A stretch of DNA of 64,000 nucleotides from Haemonchus contortus (lineage: Eukaryota > Nematoda > Chromadorea > Rhabditida > Trichostrongylidae): the NCBI GenBank assembly GCA_000469685.2, contig LS997563.1:2872781-2936780 (forward strand). Direction: 5' to 3'. The notes beneath the pieces are model-generated. The model saw nothing but the letters and a program-made list of their open reading frames with translations, was not told the origin of the DNA and did no database searches. The position numbers and the translations under genes were made by a program. Each line of letters starts with the position of its first letter. Positions within the stretch are counted from its first letter, which is position 1. This document shows, piece by piece, positions 50,301 through 59,143 of the stretch.

Positions 50301-53048
50301 TCCCTGTGAGTTGTGTAAGCATGATAAAATGAAAAAACGCATTAGAACAAAAAATAGTAGTAAACTGAAGGAAATGGCAATCAAATGTAGTCATGACCAT
50401 GTGGCTTTCAGGTGAAAACATCGGGAACATCGTGGCCATGTGGCTTCAGATAGAAAAATAGGTAAGAGACAGCTGTTCGCGGCATCGGAATGAAAAGAAA
50501 TTATTGTGAAGTTCTTCGAAAAGATCTCAAATCACAGCGGCATTATGCTGGCAAAAACGAAACAAATTTAGGAGTACATCTCGATTAAAAGTAAATGGAT
50601 GCAGAGAATGTTCTAGAGTCATATATCTACCGTATTCTCTTCAATATTACCGTACTTCGAATTGCTACACGACTTATAGCTTTTCCCTAGAGTATAGATA
50701 ATAGCCTTGATGTGAACTGACATAGTCAATTTCAATTTGAGCTTGTTAACAAAATACCGGGATGGGAACTAACTTCTTAGATTCTGTTGAAAATGTATAA
50801 TCCGAGACGGCTAGAGGGAATTGTAGACGTAGGAGGCTGATCTTTGAAGCTGATCCCAAGACTCAATAGTGTGTTTATACTTCCTTCCCATGTTTTGAAG
50901 CGATTACTGCCATGCCAATTCGGCTTCTTCATGGTGGTCGAGCTTTTATTCTACGATGATTCCGACCATCACAGCGTTGTGTTCATCGTGACATTGAAGT
51001 TTTACTTTTTGAGGTACGCAGAAAGATTCCAAATATGCTTCCCCATCACAGAAACATTTGCTCAGCATGAACTCCGCGGACATTACAGTAACGGCTATAA
51101 TGATCAACCAATTATAAATCGCCAAATGACAAATATCCAATATCCAGCTACACTGTTCTGGGTCCCCTTATCATCGCCTTCTTGATAGGAACATGTATTC
51201 AGGTTTTTTGGGCTAGTGAATAGATTCGTGTAGTGTGAACAGAGAACAGAACAGAACAGAACAGAACATCAGAACAGTAATCGTATTTAATGAAAATGAG
51301 TTTTCCATCATCGAAATCATCCTCCTGTCTTGTAACTGAGAGCTAAAATGGTGCTGAATTGGATAATCTCATGCCATTTTACGATTAGTCTCTGCTAACT
51401 ACATGGCATACCCTTGCTACCCCTGCTCGTCCCCTAATAACGAGTTCTTTGTGGGCACGGCAGCTCGCACTTCTTTGACTCTTCCGATTGCAGTAGATCC
51501 CATTCTAGCTTTTCGAAACGCCAAAGTTCTCCGTGGATCACCGCAGTCGATATGACATACGACATTACTTCCGGAGCATTCTTTTCTTTGCTGCTGATTT
51601 CTATTTAAGACATTCGTGGGAGCGCGGGCGAGCTATGGAGATTTCCATATTTTGCGCAACAGTTTAAGCCGATTAGAGAGGCTTTTCAGTTGTTTTGGTT
51701 GAAACCCTTCATTGAAAAGAGCTGTGAACCTCTCAGTCCGAACCTAAATTTGTCTCAGACAGAGGTTTTAAAAGCGGATTTGAATGTGGTTGAGCCTGAG
51801 TTCGTCAATATGACGTTTTCAAAAAAGGGCAGCAGCTTGTAAACTAGAACTCTTCGAGTTCGAATTCTCGCCTGTTAATTTTTTCATAGTGATCGGCAGT
51901 ATTTAGTCTCACTACTTCATAAAGTCTGTCTTACTGTAGGATTTCCTCTCCATGCTAGGCGCCCTGGAGCTTTATCGGGAGCGCACGCGAATCTTAGCCA
52001 GTTGCCGTCACATTTCAGACCATACTTGGTTGCCCTGGCTAGTTGTCTCGGCAAGGGACATGCTGTTCTTGTTTCAGTTGGGCTGTCTTAACACTACAGT
52101 CAGCGATAAAATCGGATCTTGGCTCTCAGTCACGGGCGTACTCACTCCATCTATAGCAATAACAGTTATGTTCAAGTAATCGTGAAGTCGGTCTTGGGAA
52201 ATACGCATTACGGTCGATTTCCCATCCCTATTTCGGCCTTGTCATCCCCCACAAATGCGCTGAAATCATGACGGTGTTAATTAGGCCTAGCCCATTTTTC
52301 TGGTCCAACTGGTTAATTCGTATCCTATTTTGCAAAAAAGAAGGTTCTGCACAGAATTACAGTATCCAAAGTGGCATAATCATTTTGATAAATTGCTAAT
52401 TATTCTTCCAAATTGCAGCACAACTAGTTTTCCAAAAAATGTAGGTAGGGTTAACGATTCTTTTTTGGGATTGACTCGTATTACCGTTATTACCGGTATT
52501 TGACTGTGCGGAATGTAATCGGGACCGATCCGGAACTGATTTTCATGTACTTTACCGGATTGCCACTCGAGAGACCCCACGTATTCGACTCTCCTGTACT
52601 TTAGATCCTTAGAATTACAAATGAAATCCGATAGGAGCTGCAAATCGTTTTTACATACAACTTTACCATCGGAAAGAAGCTAATTGAATGTTCAATTTGC
52701 TTGAGTGCTGCTGACTGCTTTATAGCAACTCTGAGCACAGTCGCCCACTCCACTTGGCTGGGGCTATGCCAGGAAAGTAACCAATTTTATCCAGATTTTA
52801 GTTGTCCACAGTTGAATTTTACGAATATATGTAGCGTCAGTTTGTAAAGTAGGAAAAGAAGGGAAAGAAAATTATGATAATGAAAATAGGAAAGAGAAAT
52901 ACGAACCTGTCTGTATGCAACCGGGTGTCATACATATGTCATCATTTGAATTCCTCAGATAGAGGTATAATAAACCAATAAAAAGTAATAAAGAAAGAAG
53001 AAAGAAAATTAGAGCCAGAGCAGCAAACACGCGTTCACGTGTGGCCAT
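26381..53048 (-). CDS. Neprilysin-like M13 zinc metallopeptidase (21 exons)
   Basis: Type II membrane ectopeptidase of the neprilysin family, which cleaves small peptides outside the cell. Exons: 52907-53048, 45817-45978, 44676-44771, 44329-44442, 42983-43053, 42222-42310, 42073-42160, 41042-41179, 36876-36976, 36602-36708, 36428-36546, 34981-35079, 34838-34921, 34689-34786, 33558-33616, 29064-29183, 28932-29005, 28755-28876, 26895-26991, 26718-26794, 26381-26480. All phases agree, giving about 718 residues. Membrane helix about 8-31, then ICMTPGC and [14 protein letters not shown]. Substrate motif VNAFY (512-515 NAFY), zinc site HEITH (553-557), GENIAD (Glu 615), HSPGPIR (His 680, Arg 686), C-terminal CRVW. 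All catalytic residues are present, so it is probably active. The ATG at 53048 gives a six-residue cytoplasmic tail; the frame stays open upstream to about 53222, so a longer N-terminus via another exon is possible. Exon 5 is the weakest, and a few residues before IDQP may be missing. The fourth, tenth, 17th and 18th exons use AAG acceptors. Confidence 0.93.
28545..28652 (-). repeat. SINE copy, head part (intron 18 of the M13 gene)
   Basis: On the minus strand it reads a GGCGCTCTACCACC head, a diverged B box, CTAGCCACCC and CATCCCTTCGG, ending near GGTAACAAG. It matches the first half of the copy at 15811-16056; the tail is absent. Confidence 0.55.
29705..30587 (-). mobile_element. Mariner deletion derivative, copy 1 (intron 15)
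   Basis: The ends are imperfect inverted repeats; the right complement begins CGAGGGTTGCC and both ends share TATATTTCGGGA. TA flanks the left end, but the right flank is mutated to GA. The minus strand encodes a helix-turn-helix block ([18 protein letters not shown]), LHEHLTVKK, then jumps to [18 protein letters not shown] around the second Asp and to [20 protein letters not shown] at the C-terminus. The block with the first catalytic Asp is deleted, and frameshifts and stops occur. It is inert and non-autonomous. Copy 2 at 43095-43942 has the same architecture. Confidence 0.88.
30648..30872 (+). repeat. tRNA-derived SINE copy (intron 15)
   Basis: The head has A-box-like TGGTGTAGTGGCAAG and B-box-like GGGTTGGAATCCCG. 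The body carries CCACGCCTTCTATCCC, AATTGGTACCAGAGTC, GATAAAAGC, CCACCGCAATC and CATACGCATTC. Orientation is opposite to the host gene. Confidence 0.75.
32150..33110 (+). pseudogene. RTE-like non-LTR reverse transcriptase remnant (intron 15)
   Basis: Plus-strand frames carry, in order, KIWKEE-like [19 protein letters not shown], a diverged [11 protein letters not shown] segment, [19 protein letters not shown] and KIFLDF (the GxxQG..LSP..F block of reverse transcriptases) and [13 protein letters not shown] (the catalytic ADD block, first residue changed). Several frameshifts and stops and a 14-bp G run at 32644-32657 break it. It is a dead fragment without its endonuclease. Confidence 0.75.
35165..35422 (-). 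CDS. Candidate extra exon of the M13 gene (86 codons, phase 0/0)
   Basis: A TTTACCGCAG acceptor precedes an open frame beginning [16 protein letters not shown], continuing with [20 protein letters not shown] and [19 protein letters not shown], and ending at AGG|GTTTTT. It is 258 bp, starts and ends in phase 0, and lies between exon 11 (36428-36546) and exon 12 (34981-35079), which also meet in phase 0. Joining 11 to 12 directly gives the usual family sequence EAKKQ-VEEMI, so this exon would insert 86 residues at a conserved site. I do not recognise the peptide. It could be an alternative cassette exon, a nested gene piece, or a chance ORF. Confidence 0.35.
35518..35735 (+). repeat. tRNA-derived SINE copy (intron 11)
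   Basis: B box GAGTTCGAATCCCGG, then GACGCGTCTGGGAGGATAA, GCATTAACTTGTACATTGG, CCGCCGCAAGTCATTG and CATACCCATTC, ending with GTCAGTCGAATGCGTGG. It is one of the most complete copies. Confidence 0.75.
37546..39600 (+). mobile_element. Penelope-like retroelement remnant (intron 8)
   Basis: Plus-strand frames carry [15 protein letters not shown] (reverse-transcriptase motif A, catalytic Asp), [18 protein letters not shown] and KWSGRY, then [13 protein letters not shown], then [13 protein letters not shown] (catalytic DD) after an in-frame stop, then [12 protein letters not shown]. At 39110-39300 YRIICQNCG and [18 protein letters not shown] resemble the GIY-YIG endonuclease, with its middle missing. 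Frameshifts and stops show it is dead. A segment of about 115 bp at the left (37546-37660) is repeated at 38147-38265, both copies including the motif A region. Confidence 0.8.
39523..39551 (+). ncRNA. Hammerhead-ribozyme-like motif at the Penelope-like 3' end
   Basis: CTGAAGA (canonical CTGANGA) is followed by a 4-bp stem GGCG/CGCC (39531-39534 with 39540-39543), then GAAAC and GTC. This is the hammerhead catalytic core in order. Hammerhead motifs are known in Penelope-like elements. Stem I is not evident here, so activity is doubtful. Confidence 0.45.
41545..41920 (+). pseudogene. RTE-like retroelement C-terminal fragment (intron 7)
   Basis: The frame reads [34 protein letters not shown] and [14 protein letters not shown]. 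This is the typical C-terminal block of RTE-type non-LTR retrotransposon proteins (W.GHIMR....RW..W, then R.P.RW.D, then W...A..R..W). Only the 3' end is present and it starts after stops, in antisense to the host gene. Confidence 0.7.
43095..43942 (-). mobile_element. Mariner deletion derivative, copy 2 (intron 4)
   Basis: The 848-bp element has imperfect inverted repeats (left CGTAGAGTGCCTTTTA; right complement CGAGGGTTGCCTTTTATATT) and TA on both flanks (43093-43094, 43943-43944). The interior aligns with copy 1 at 29705-30587: HENLTVKKI next to a diverged second-Asp block, with the first-Asp region missing. Its left end lies only about 40 bp from the acceptor proposed for exon 5 of the host gene. 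Confidence 0.87.
45285..45412 (-). repeat. Unidentified dispersed repeat, copy A (intron 1)
   Basis: It aligns with 57990-58120. Both minus strands read related peptides, [20 protein letters not shown] here and TAGYSTLPACMMWVPVRMVR there. A shared CTGCCTGCGTGCA core is seen in both. Probably a piece of a retroelement; the family is not identified. Confidence 0.5.
49455..49530 (+). repeat. Diverged SINE body fragment (intron 1)
   Basis: TTGTCTAGGATCATGATACC, then ATTGGCTTGTACATCGACTG and CACATACGCAGG align with the body of the copy at 35518-35735. Head and tail are missing. Confidence 0.4.
50946..51140 (-). CDS. Small cysteine-containing ORF inside intron 1
   Basis: The ORF of 64 codons begins [20 protein letters not shown], a short hydrophobic N-terminus, then [19 protein letters not shown] and LQCHDEHNA. 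It has five Cys and could be a small secreted or anchored peptide. It has no recognised family and no promoter signal. The opposite strand is also open, which weakens the case. Confidence 0.2.
   Translation of the reverse strand: MDICHLAIYNWLIIIAVTVMSAEFMLSKCFCDGEAYLESFCVPQKVKLQCHDEHNAVMVGIIVE
51242..51268 (+). repeat. (GAACA)n microsatellite
   Basis: Tandem GAACA units read directly in the sequence, with one imperfect unit. It lies in intron 1 of the M13 gene. Confidence 0.85.
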
Positions 53049-53219
53049 TCGGGTCGGTAGGCTTAACGGCCGGGGATGAGCCGTTATAGACGTTTTTGTC
53101 GAGTTCCCCGAAGAGTTGACGACAGCAGCTTCGGGGAGATCAGCAGCAGCAATGTCGTTCCCCTCGCTTAGAATAAAATTGGAATATAGCACCGTCGTGT
53201 TGTCACCCAGTTCGTTCAA

Positions 53220-55680
53220 CGTTTAACGCCATCAGATGAATAGCAATATATAGACTGAAACTTGGAAATTCTGATGACTTGATGATGAGCGCAAAGCAGA
53301 CGACGGAGCAGCGGATATACACAAACGGCAACGGCAGGAAATAAAAACACACGCGTATCGAGTCATCGGGGCAAATTCTCCCGATACCACTGCACATATT
53401 GTGTACATCCTAGAGATGGATGTCTAATTTCAAATGAACTACGCAAATGAAAAATTGTTGTTGGTCTTCTTCGCCTTTTTCTACTCGAGAGAAACCGACT
53501 TTATCGAGTATCTGGGGCAGGAGAACCGGGCAGAGCTTGAGGTGAGTCCCACCATGATCAGAAACGAAGGGTGAATGATGAGTGAATGAGTTGATCAATC
53601 GATGAACTAGGACTACCCAGAGGGGACCTCTTTGAGTGGTGCGAGCCAGCGAATGTAGTGTAAAATGCCACCCCCCCCCCCTTCCTGCCACCATCTTCGA
53701 TGAAGCTTTTTCATGCAGGTGGTGACAGCAACATTTCAGTTCCGGGATCGGCCCTAGCAATGAGTTTCCGTACTTTATGACCCTGGGTTTTCACTGGACT
53801 CTGTGAAGGTGCTCAAAAAATCATTTAAATATCCCAATCAACCAACAATTTCCCATATACGTTCAATGGAGGTCCTTCCCGGAAGAGAAAATGATTCTAC
53901 TCGGGTCAGCGGTAAAAGAGAAACTGCTGGGAACTAAAAATTTCAGCACGAAATCGTCATACGCAATAGAATTTTCAAAAAATGTGCAAAATTAGCATTG
54001 ATTGAAGAGATCTATGAAAGATTCCAAATTGGGAGGCTGTATAGACCGAAAAAACAATTGGGGATTTTCCGGTGTTAGCGGTAGGACAGAGACAAGCAAT
54101 AAACAAACTGCCGGCAATGAGATTAGGCCGTACCTTCGATGACCCGCAAACGAACGAGAAACGCTTCGGCTAAACACAAGACGAATTTCCTTATGCAACA
54201 GAAACGAAGTACTCATAACTCATACGGCATACAAGTAATCGCCTGAGAAAATTGTTATTTGACACCTGCTAGAGGGAATGAAATGGCACGAAGTACGTGC
54301 TTGAAAGCCAGCCAACGGCCACAATGGAGAGCGGCTGTCGACTGGTGGTGTCATAAAGAAGGGGAGAAAGGGAGGGAAAGATGCGACGGGTGGCAGAGTG
54401 TGTGTGTGAGTGTGGAAAGTAGGCAGAGCTTCTTAGCAGGAAACAAATGAGGAGACGGAACGCTTTTAAGAACACCACCGCCCATCGGATTAAATTATGA
54501 GATCTCGATGACAGACACTAAACAGAAACGAATGAAAGGGCAGCAGGCTGTGAACGATTGTTGCCGCCGCCCGTGAATCAAACAATCCTCTGTAAATCTG
54601 TATGCAGGCTCACAAAGTGCGGCGATCGGTAAAGCGAATGCCATAACGGGTAATTATAGGCCTCTCTGGGGGGATTGGTGAAGATTATTCTTAATCTTAA
54701 AAAGATTTTCAACTCAGGACCCTAACAACTACATCAACTTCATCAACTTTACGGCCGATAGGCGTGTCTTCTAGTGTTCTATGATCGTCAATCTAACCCA
54801 CAGCCTAGGTTCAAACCCCAGCAACCACCGGCACTCTCAATTTTCCGGATTCTTTTTCCCCTGTTGACCAAAATATAATTTACTTCGGGCCCAGTCGAGG
54901 AAGTGCCTTATAAGGTAACTGACATTTGATTTTCCCGGAATGAGTCAGTTGTGCCCAAGGTTATAGAAACACAAGAAACGATAGAACACATGCTTCTGTT
55001 CCCAACTCTTTTGGCGATATATGAAGAGGCTAACGTCTTTGGCTTATTCCAGCAATGCCCATGGCTATCAGTCCTGAAGTTGATCCCTGAACCCCGCTTG
55101 AGTTAGCTGCCTTTCGGTCGAGCCACGTGGGAATAACATAGTGTTACTGCTTTCTTTCCGAGCAGTCCTCTTTCCCAGCATAGCTTGAGATGATGAAAGT
55201 TCCTTTGTAAAGTACATAAAAACCCCTTCGATCAGGATCACTTAATCCAGTGGTTGCAATAGTATCGTTTGCTTCTCTAATTGAATTCAAGCTCAAATGG
55301 AACCGGAGGGGGATTGTTGCGAGTAGCTAGTAACACGTGCACAGGAAAAAAGGAAGGCATGCAAAAGAAACTATGTATACATCCGAAAACTTTGCTTTGA
55401 AGTAATCAAAAGCAAGTCTTACAGTGGAACGATGGACCGAGCGCACCTTTATCAACCTGGAAATCTTGCGCAACAATTACCGCATAGATTAAATTCTTAG
55501 AATCAGCTTAACCGAACGGATAGGAAAAAACTGTGCAGAAATAGAAGAGGACTGTCTTGTGCTCTGAACAAGAAGAACAATTAAAGAGGCAATGGGTTAT
55601 GGAGCAGCCAAGTCAAACTATCACTTTAACTTGGCATGATATCGTGATTTCTTAGGTGTTTTTCTCTCAAGCCTCGGCCA
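53220..55680. other. Upstream of the M13 gene; no gene recognised
   Basis: It contains an 11-bp C run at 53671-53681 and a decayed tRNA-like segment near 54746-54830 (GGTTCAAACCCCAG resembles a T arm, but the acceptor stem mismatches). The M13 promoter and any untranslated first exon should lie here, but no TATA box stands out. Confidence 0.45.
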
Positions 55681-55965
55681 AGATGTTACAATTTTTATTA
55701 GGCTATGCTGGGCTATTTCCGCCAGTCGCCTTCGTCAGAGCCTCGAGGCCAAAAACATTTGTGATTCATCTTGATCAAAGACCTCAGCTCAGTTCGAGGT
55801 TGTCTTTTAGGCTGTAGGACCGAGATTGCAACAAAATTTTATTAGGCTGACATTTCGGTGCCTTCCAGATCTTTTTGGTTTGATATTTTTAGCTTCCAGG
55901 CTCTGACAAAGGCGAGTGGCCGTAACGTTAGCCTAATAACAATTGTAACTTCTTGATCGAGGTTT
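55681..55965. repeat. Cluster of three hammerhead-like repeats
   Basis: Three copies of one motif: minus at 55681-55746, minus at 55823-55872 (5' half decayed) and plus at 55898-55960. The plus copy has a perfect 5-bp stem I (AGGCT 55898-55902 with AGCCT 55930-55934), CTGACAA, a 3-bp stem II (55911-55913 with 55919-55921) and GTAAC-GTT. The first minus copy keeps CTGACGA and GAAA intact. All share a 3' tail of TAATAA plus an AATTG-like block. This matches the order of a minimal type I hammerhead ribozyme, as found in Penelope-like elements. Confidence 0.5.
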
Positions 55966-57404
55966 GATTGAAGAAACCCGAAGCACCGGGTTTGTTCCTA
56001 GTAGAACGCTTAAACCACAATCATCCAAGTAGATGGACCTGGCGATGCCAATGAAGAATGGCTTCAACGAGCTGTTCATGACACTGCTTGCGAAATACCA
56101 AGGATATACATCTACCCGGAAGTAGCTGTTATAGATTTCTACTCGAAACTGGGCGGAGACACGCGATTCAAGAAGAGCATTCGGACCGATCGTTTGTTCT
56201 TTGCATTCGAGTACTCGTGAAGAACAACTTTCCCCACTTCGTGAGCAAAACGGCCTCCCTAATGGGAACAAGTTTTTCAAGCACGAACAAATTCATAAGC
56301 AAAGCTTGGGGCTCCCACGAGAAGAGACATTAAGTGAGATCAGTAACATTTGCTCGGATCGAAAGTGAGAAATTTCCCTTCGATTGCTCGAGTGAAGAAG
56401 AGGACATAGGCTCAGATCAGTGCGATGTGAGGATGGCGATTAAAGTTTGGTCCACGATAATTTTAGGGTATCTGGTTTTGGGTGAATAATTGAAGCGTTT
56501 TCCGGAATAGTGCAAGTAATCGGGGAAATTGTCTATTTAGAGAAAAATAAGGCTTTAAAAAGCAGTAAAAGTAGGATTGGATTGGGTCCAACCTGTACAG
56601 CAATTATAACTCGTCCGCTTTGAGGGTTCCCAGGCTAGGCTGATTTCGAGGTCCTTATTGAACCCTACCTGGGCCGTTTTTCGGCGCGACAGCGCTGGAC
56701 TTGTGCAATCCTTGAGGGGTCCCTGGTCTATCCTAGGTAGGGACTTCAGAAACCATTTCTATCGTGAACTTTGCCTTTTAACTAAAAAAAGGAAACTGAG
56801 TCTACCATTGACCGCGGAGAGGTTGAAGTCTGGCCTTGATTGCCATACTTTTGCTTTGATCCACTACTCTCCATCCATCCACTACTTTACAATCAAACTG
56901 CTTCGAACTTCTGGGGAAAATGAATAGCTCATGGACGGAACAACCGATTCAAAGAGCATATGGTAGGGAATAAATGAGAGCGACCATATGATCATGTCAA
57001 GAATGATAATGTATTGCAGAGAATAAATGAGAGGGAACAATGAACACGCAAAAAATGAAAAAGATTCCATGAAACTGTAGAAGGGATGACAAACTCCTTT
57101 TGAGCAGAGTCGAACGGAGCGAAATGTGACTTAAACATTCTCGAGACTTTCTGAATCAACCGGAGACACAAAGGATTCACCGTTCACTTGGAATGTAACT
57201 GACAGTAAAGCTTGATGTCAACACTGACAGGACAACGTTAAAGAAGATGCATTGAGTAATCCAATGCCTTCGAAAAGAAAGTTTCTGGCTAAAACGAAAT
57301 CCTAGATTTACTAAAAGCAGGAGGAAGCATGGTGGCAGTAGCAATATTTTTTAGTCGCTGCTGGAATGGATGAGAAGTGCTAGAAGACGCTCTGCGCGAC
57401 CTTT

Positions 57405-57570
57405 TAACCTTTGATAATCCTCTGCGTTATTTGCCACCCTGAAACCAATGATGACTCTGTACACTATGTACTTACTACCCCTGTGACCTCTGATAAGCAC
57501 GTACACTGTTCTCATCGCTGCAACCTTTGATAACCCTGTAAATTAATCCTCAACGCTTCAACCTCTGATA
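57405..57570 (+). repeat. Diverged short tandem repeat
   Basis: Variants of AACCTTTGATAACCCTGTA recur about every 35-55 bases (for example TAACCTTTGATAATCCT, GACCTCTGATAAGC, CAACCTTTGATAACCC, CAACCTCTGATAACC). Unit boundaries are blurred. Confidence 0.55.
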
Positions 57571-57989
57571 ACCGCAACTGGTTTGTCTGCCCGGATCGGC
57601 TAGGTATAAATTTCCGTTCATGCGGGACTTTTTGTGCTTTACAGTAAAACTGCACATAGCTACTGTGAACGTACACACCCTTCAAGAAGGGTAAAGGCTA
57701 GTTAGCCACAAACCGGAAAACACTTGTTCCCAAACGGGGAAAAAGGAGTGTTTATAATGCACAAAAGTTACCTGAAAAGGAAAACCTGTCGAATATTTGA
57801 ACTGGAGAGGTGTCACGCTTCACTCTGTACCAGAAAAGTCATTGTGTCATACTGTAGGGGGAGCTTGACGTAACCGTGAGTAAGTTCGTTGAAGGACATT
57901 GGTGTTAAAAGAAGGGATCTGATAAGCCAAAGGAGGGCACTTCTCATTAACAACGTACAAATGGACAAATCACATGCAAAGCGGACTAG

Positions 57990-58120
57990 CTCTTAAGTGT
58001 TGCAAAAGCTTTAGAGGTCGCACCATTCGCACTGGGACCCACATCATGCACGCAGGCAGCGTACTGTACCCAGCTGTATGCAGCGGTGCGTACATATGAA
58101 CAGCTCGTTCAAACACTTCT
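57990..58120 (-). repeat. Unidentified dispersed repeat, copy B
   Basis: It aligns with 45285-45412 and encodes the related peptide TAGYSTLPACMMWVPVRMVR on the minus strand. It stands apart from any recognised gene. Confidence 0.5.
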
Positions 58121-59143
58121 TCCATGCAATTTATGTCATCACATTCTCGTCCAACCTTAATTTTACTGATTTTCCCTTCATCACGGGTGGTCCCGTTCAC
58201 ATTCGAGTTACTAGGGGAGGTATACGAAATACTTTAGAAAGTGCATTGATTGGTGGAATTTAGAGAGGATTCATCAGAACAAGAAGCTTCAAACCGATTT
58301 CGTTTTCACATAAATGAACTCATTGGACAACCGGGAAATGCTCGTTCCCACCCTTTACCACTTCTGGTAGATCACGACAAAGGAAATCATCAGAGCAACA
58401 TGTCAAGCTACGTTAGTCAGTACATAAGGGTAGAAGAACGGAATGTCAAGTCAATGGACTGGTCCGCTCGCTTTGCTGGTGTATACCATAAAGAACATCT
58501 CGGGTCTTTAGTCTAAATCATTTTCAATCAGAAAACTTGCCAGTGTTACAGATCTCGTTGCAACAGTCAGTTGTGGGCTCCTTTGAATCTACGGCTCGTG
58601 AGAAAGTCGTTTCTAAAAATGGTGTTGAAAGAATATCAGTAAAAATGTAGATTCTGATTTCCTAAGTGGGTCTATACCGCTAATGTCAAAGGAATAATGT
58701 AAAACGATCAAAGAGCTCTCAAGTTTCCAGGGTTTGCATCAAAGCTGAACCAGGTTTTTTGGGCGTTGATTAAGGAGGTGGGAAGCCCTCCTTTTATGAA
58801 CCACGGCGAATATCGGTTTTGAAAAATTCGATGGTGCATCTGTAACTACGGTGACTATGGTTCGCTTCGTAGTCTTTTAACTTGGTTTCGATACTGTTTG
58901 AACAAAAGTGAGGCACAGACCAGCATTCGTATCGCACTTTATTGCACGGAGAGAGATTATTGGCAGGTTTGGCTTCCGTCTAGGGCAAGAGCGAAACGGA
59001 ATCCGAACTACATCATAGAATTATTACCCCTTCTTTTCTAATTTCTCAAAATGTCAACACTTGTAGTACTTTATTCATGAAACATTGTAAATTTTCTACA
59101 CCAGCACGGACATCAATATTAACATCGTCTTAAATCTCATCTA

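Noticed and set aside
52872..53219. Start of the M13 protein at 53219
   Set aside because: The codon there is TTG, and a stop lies just upstream. The ATG at 53048 is the first good eukaryotic start, though an upstream exon remains possible.
54746..54830. tRNA gene
   Set aside because: A T-arm-like GGTTCAAACC is present, but the acceptor stem has mismatches and no good anticodon arm is seen.
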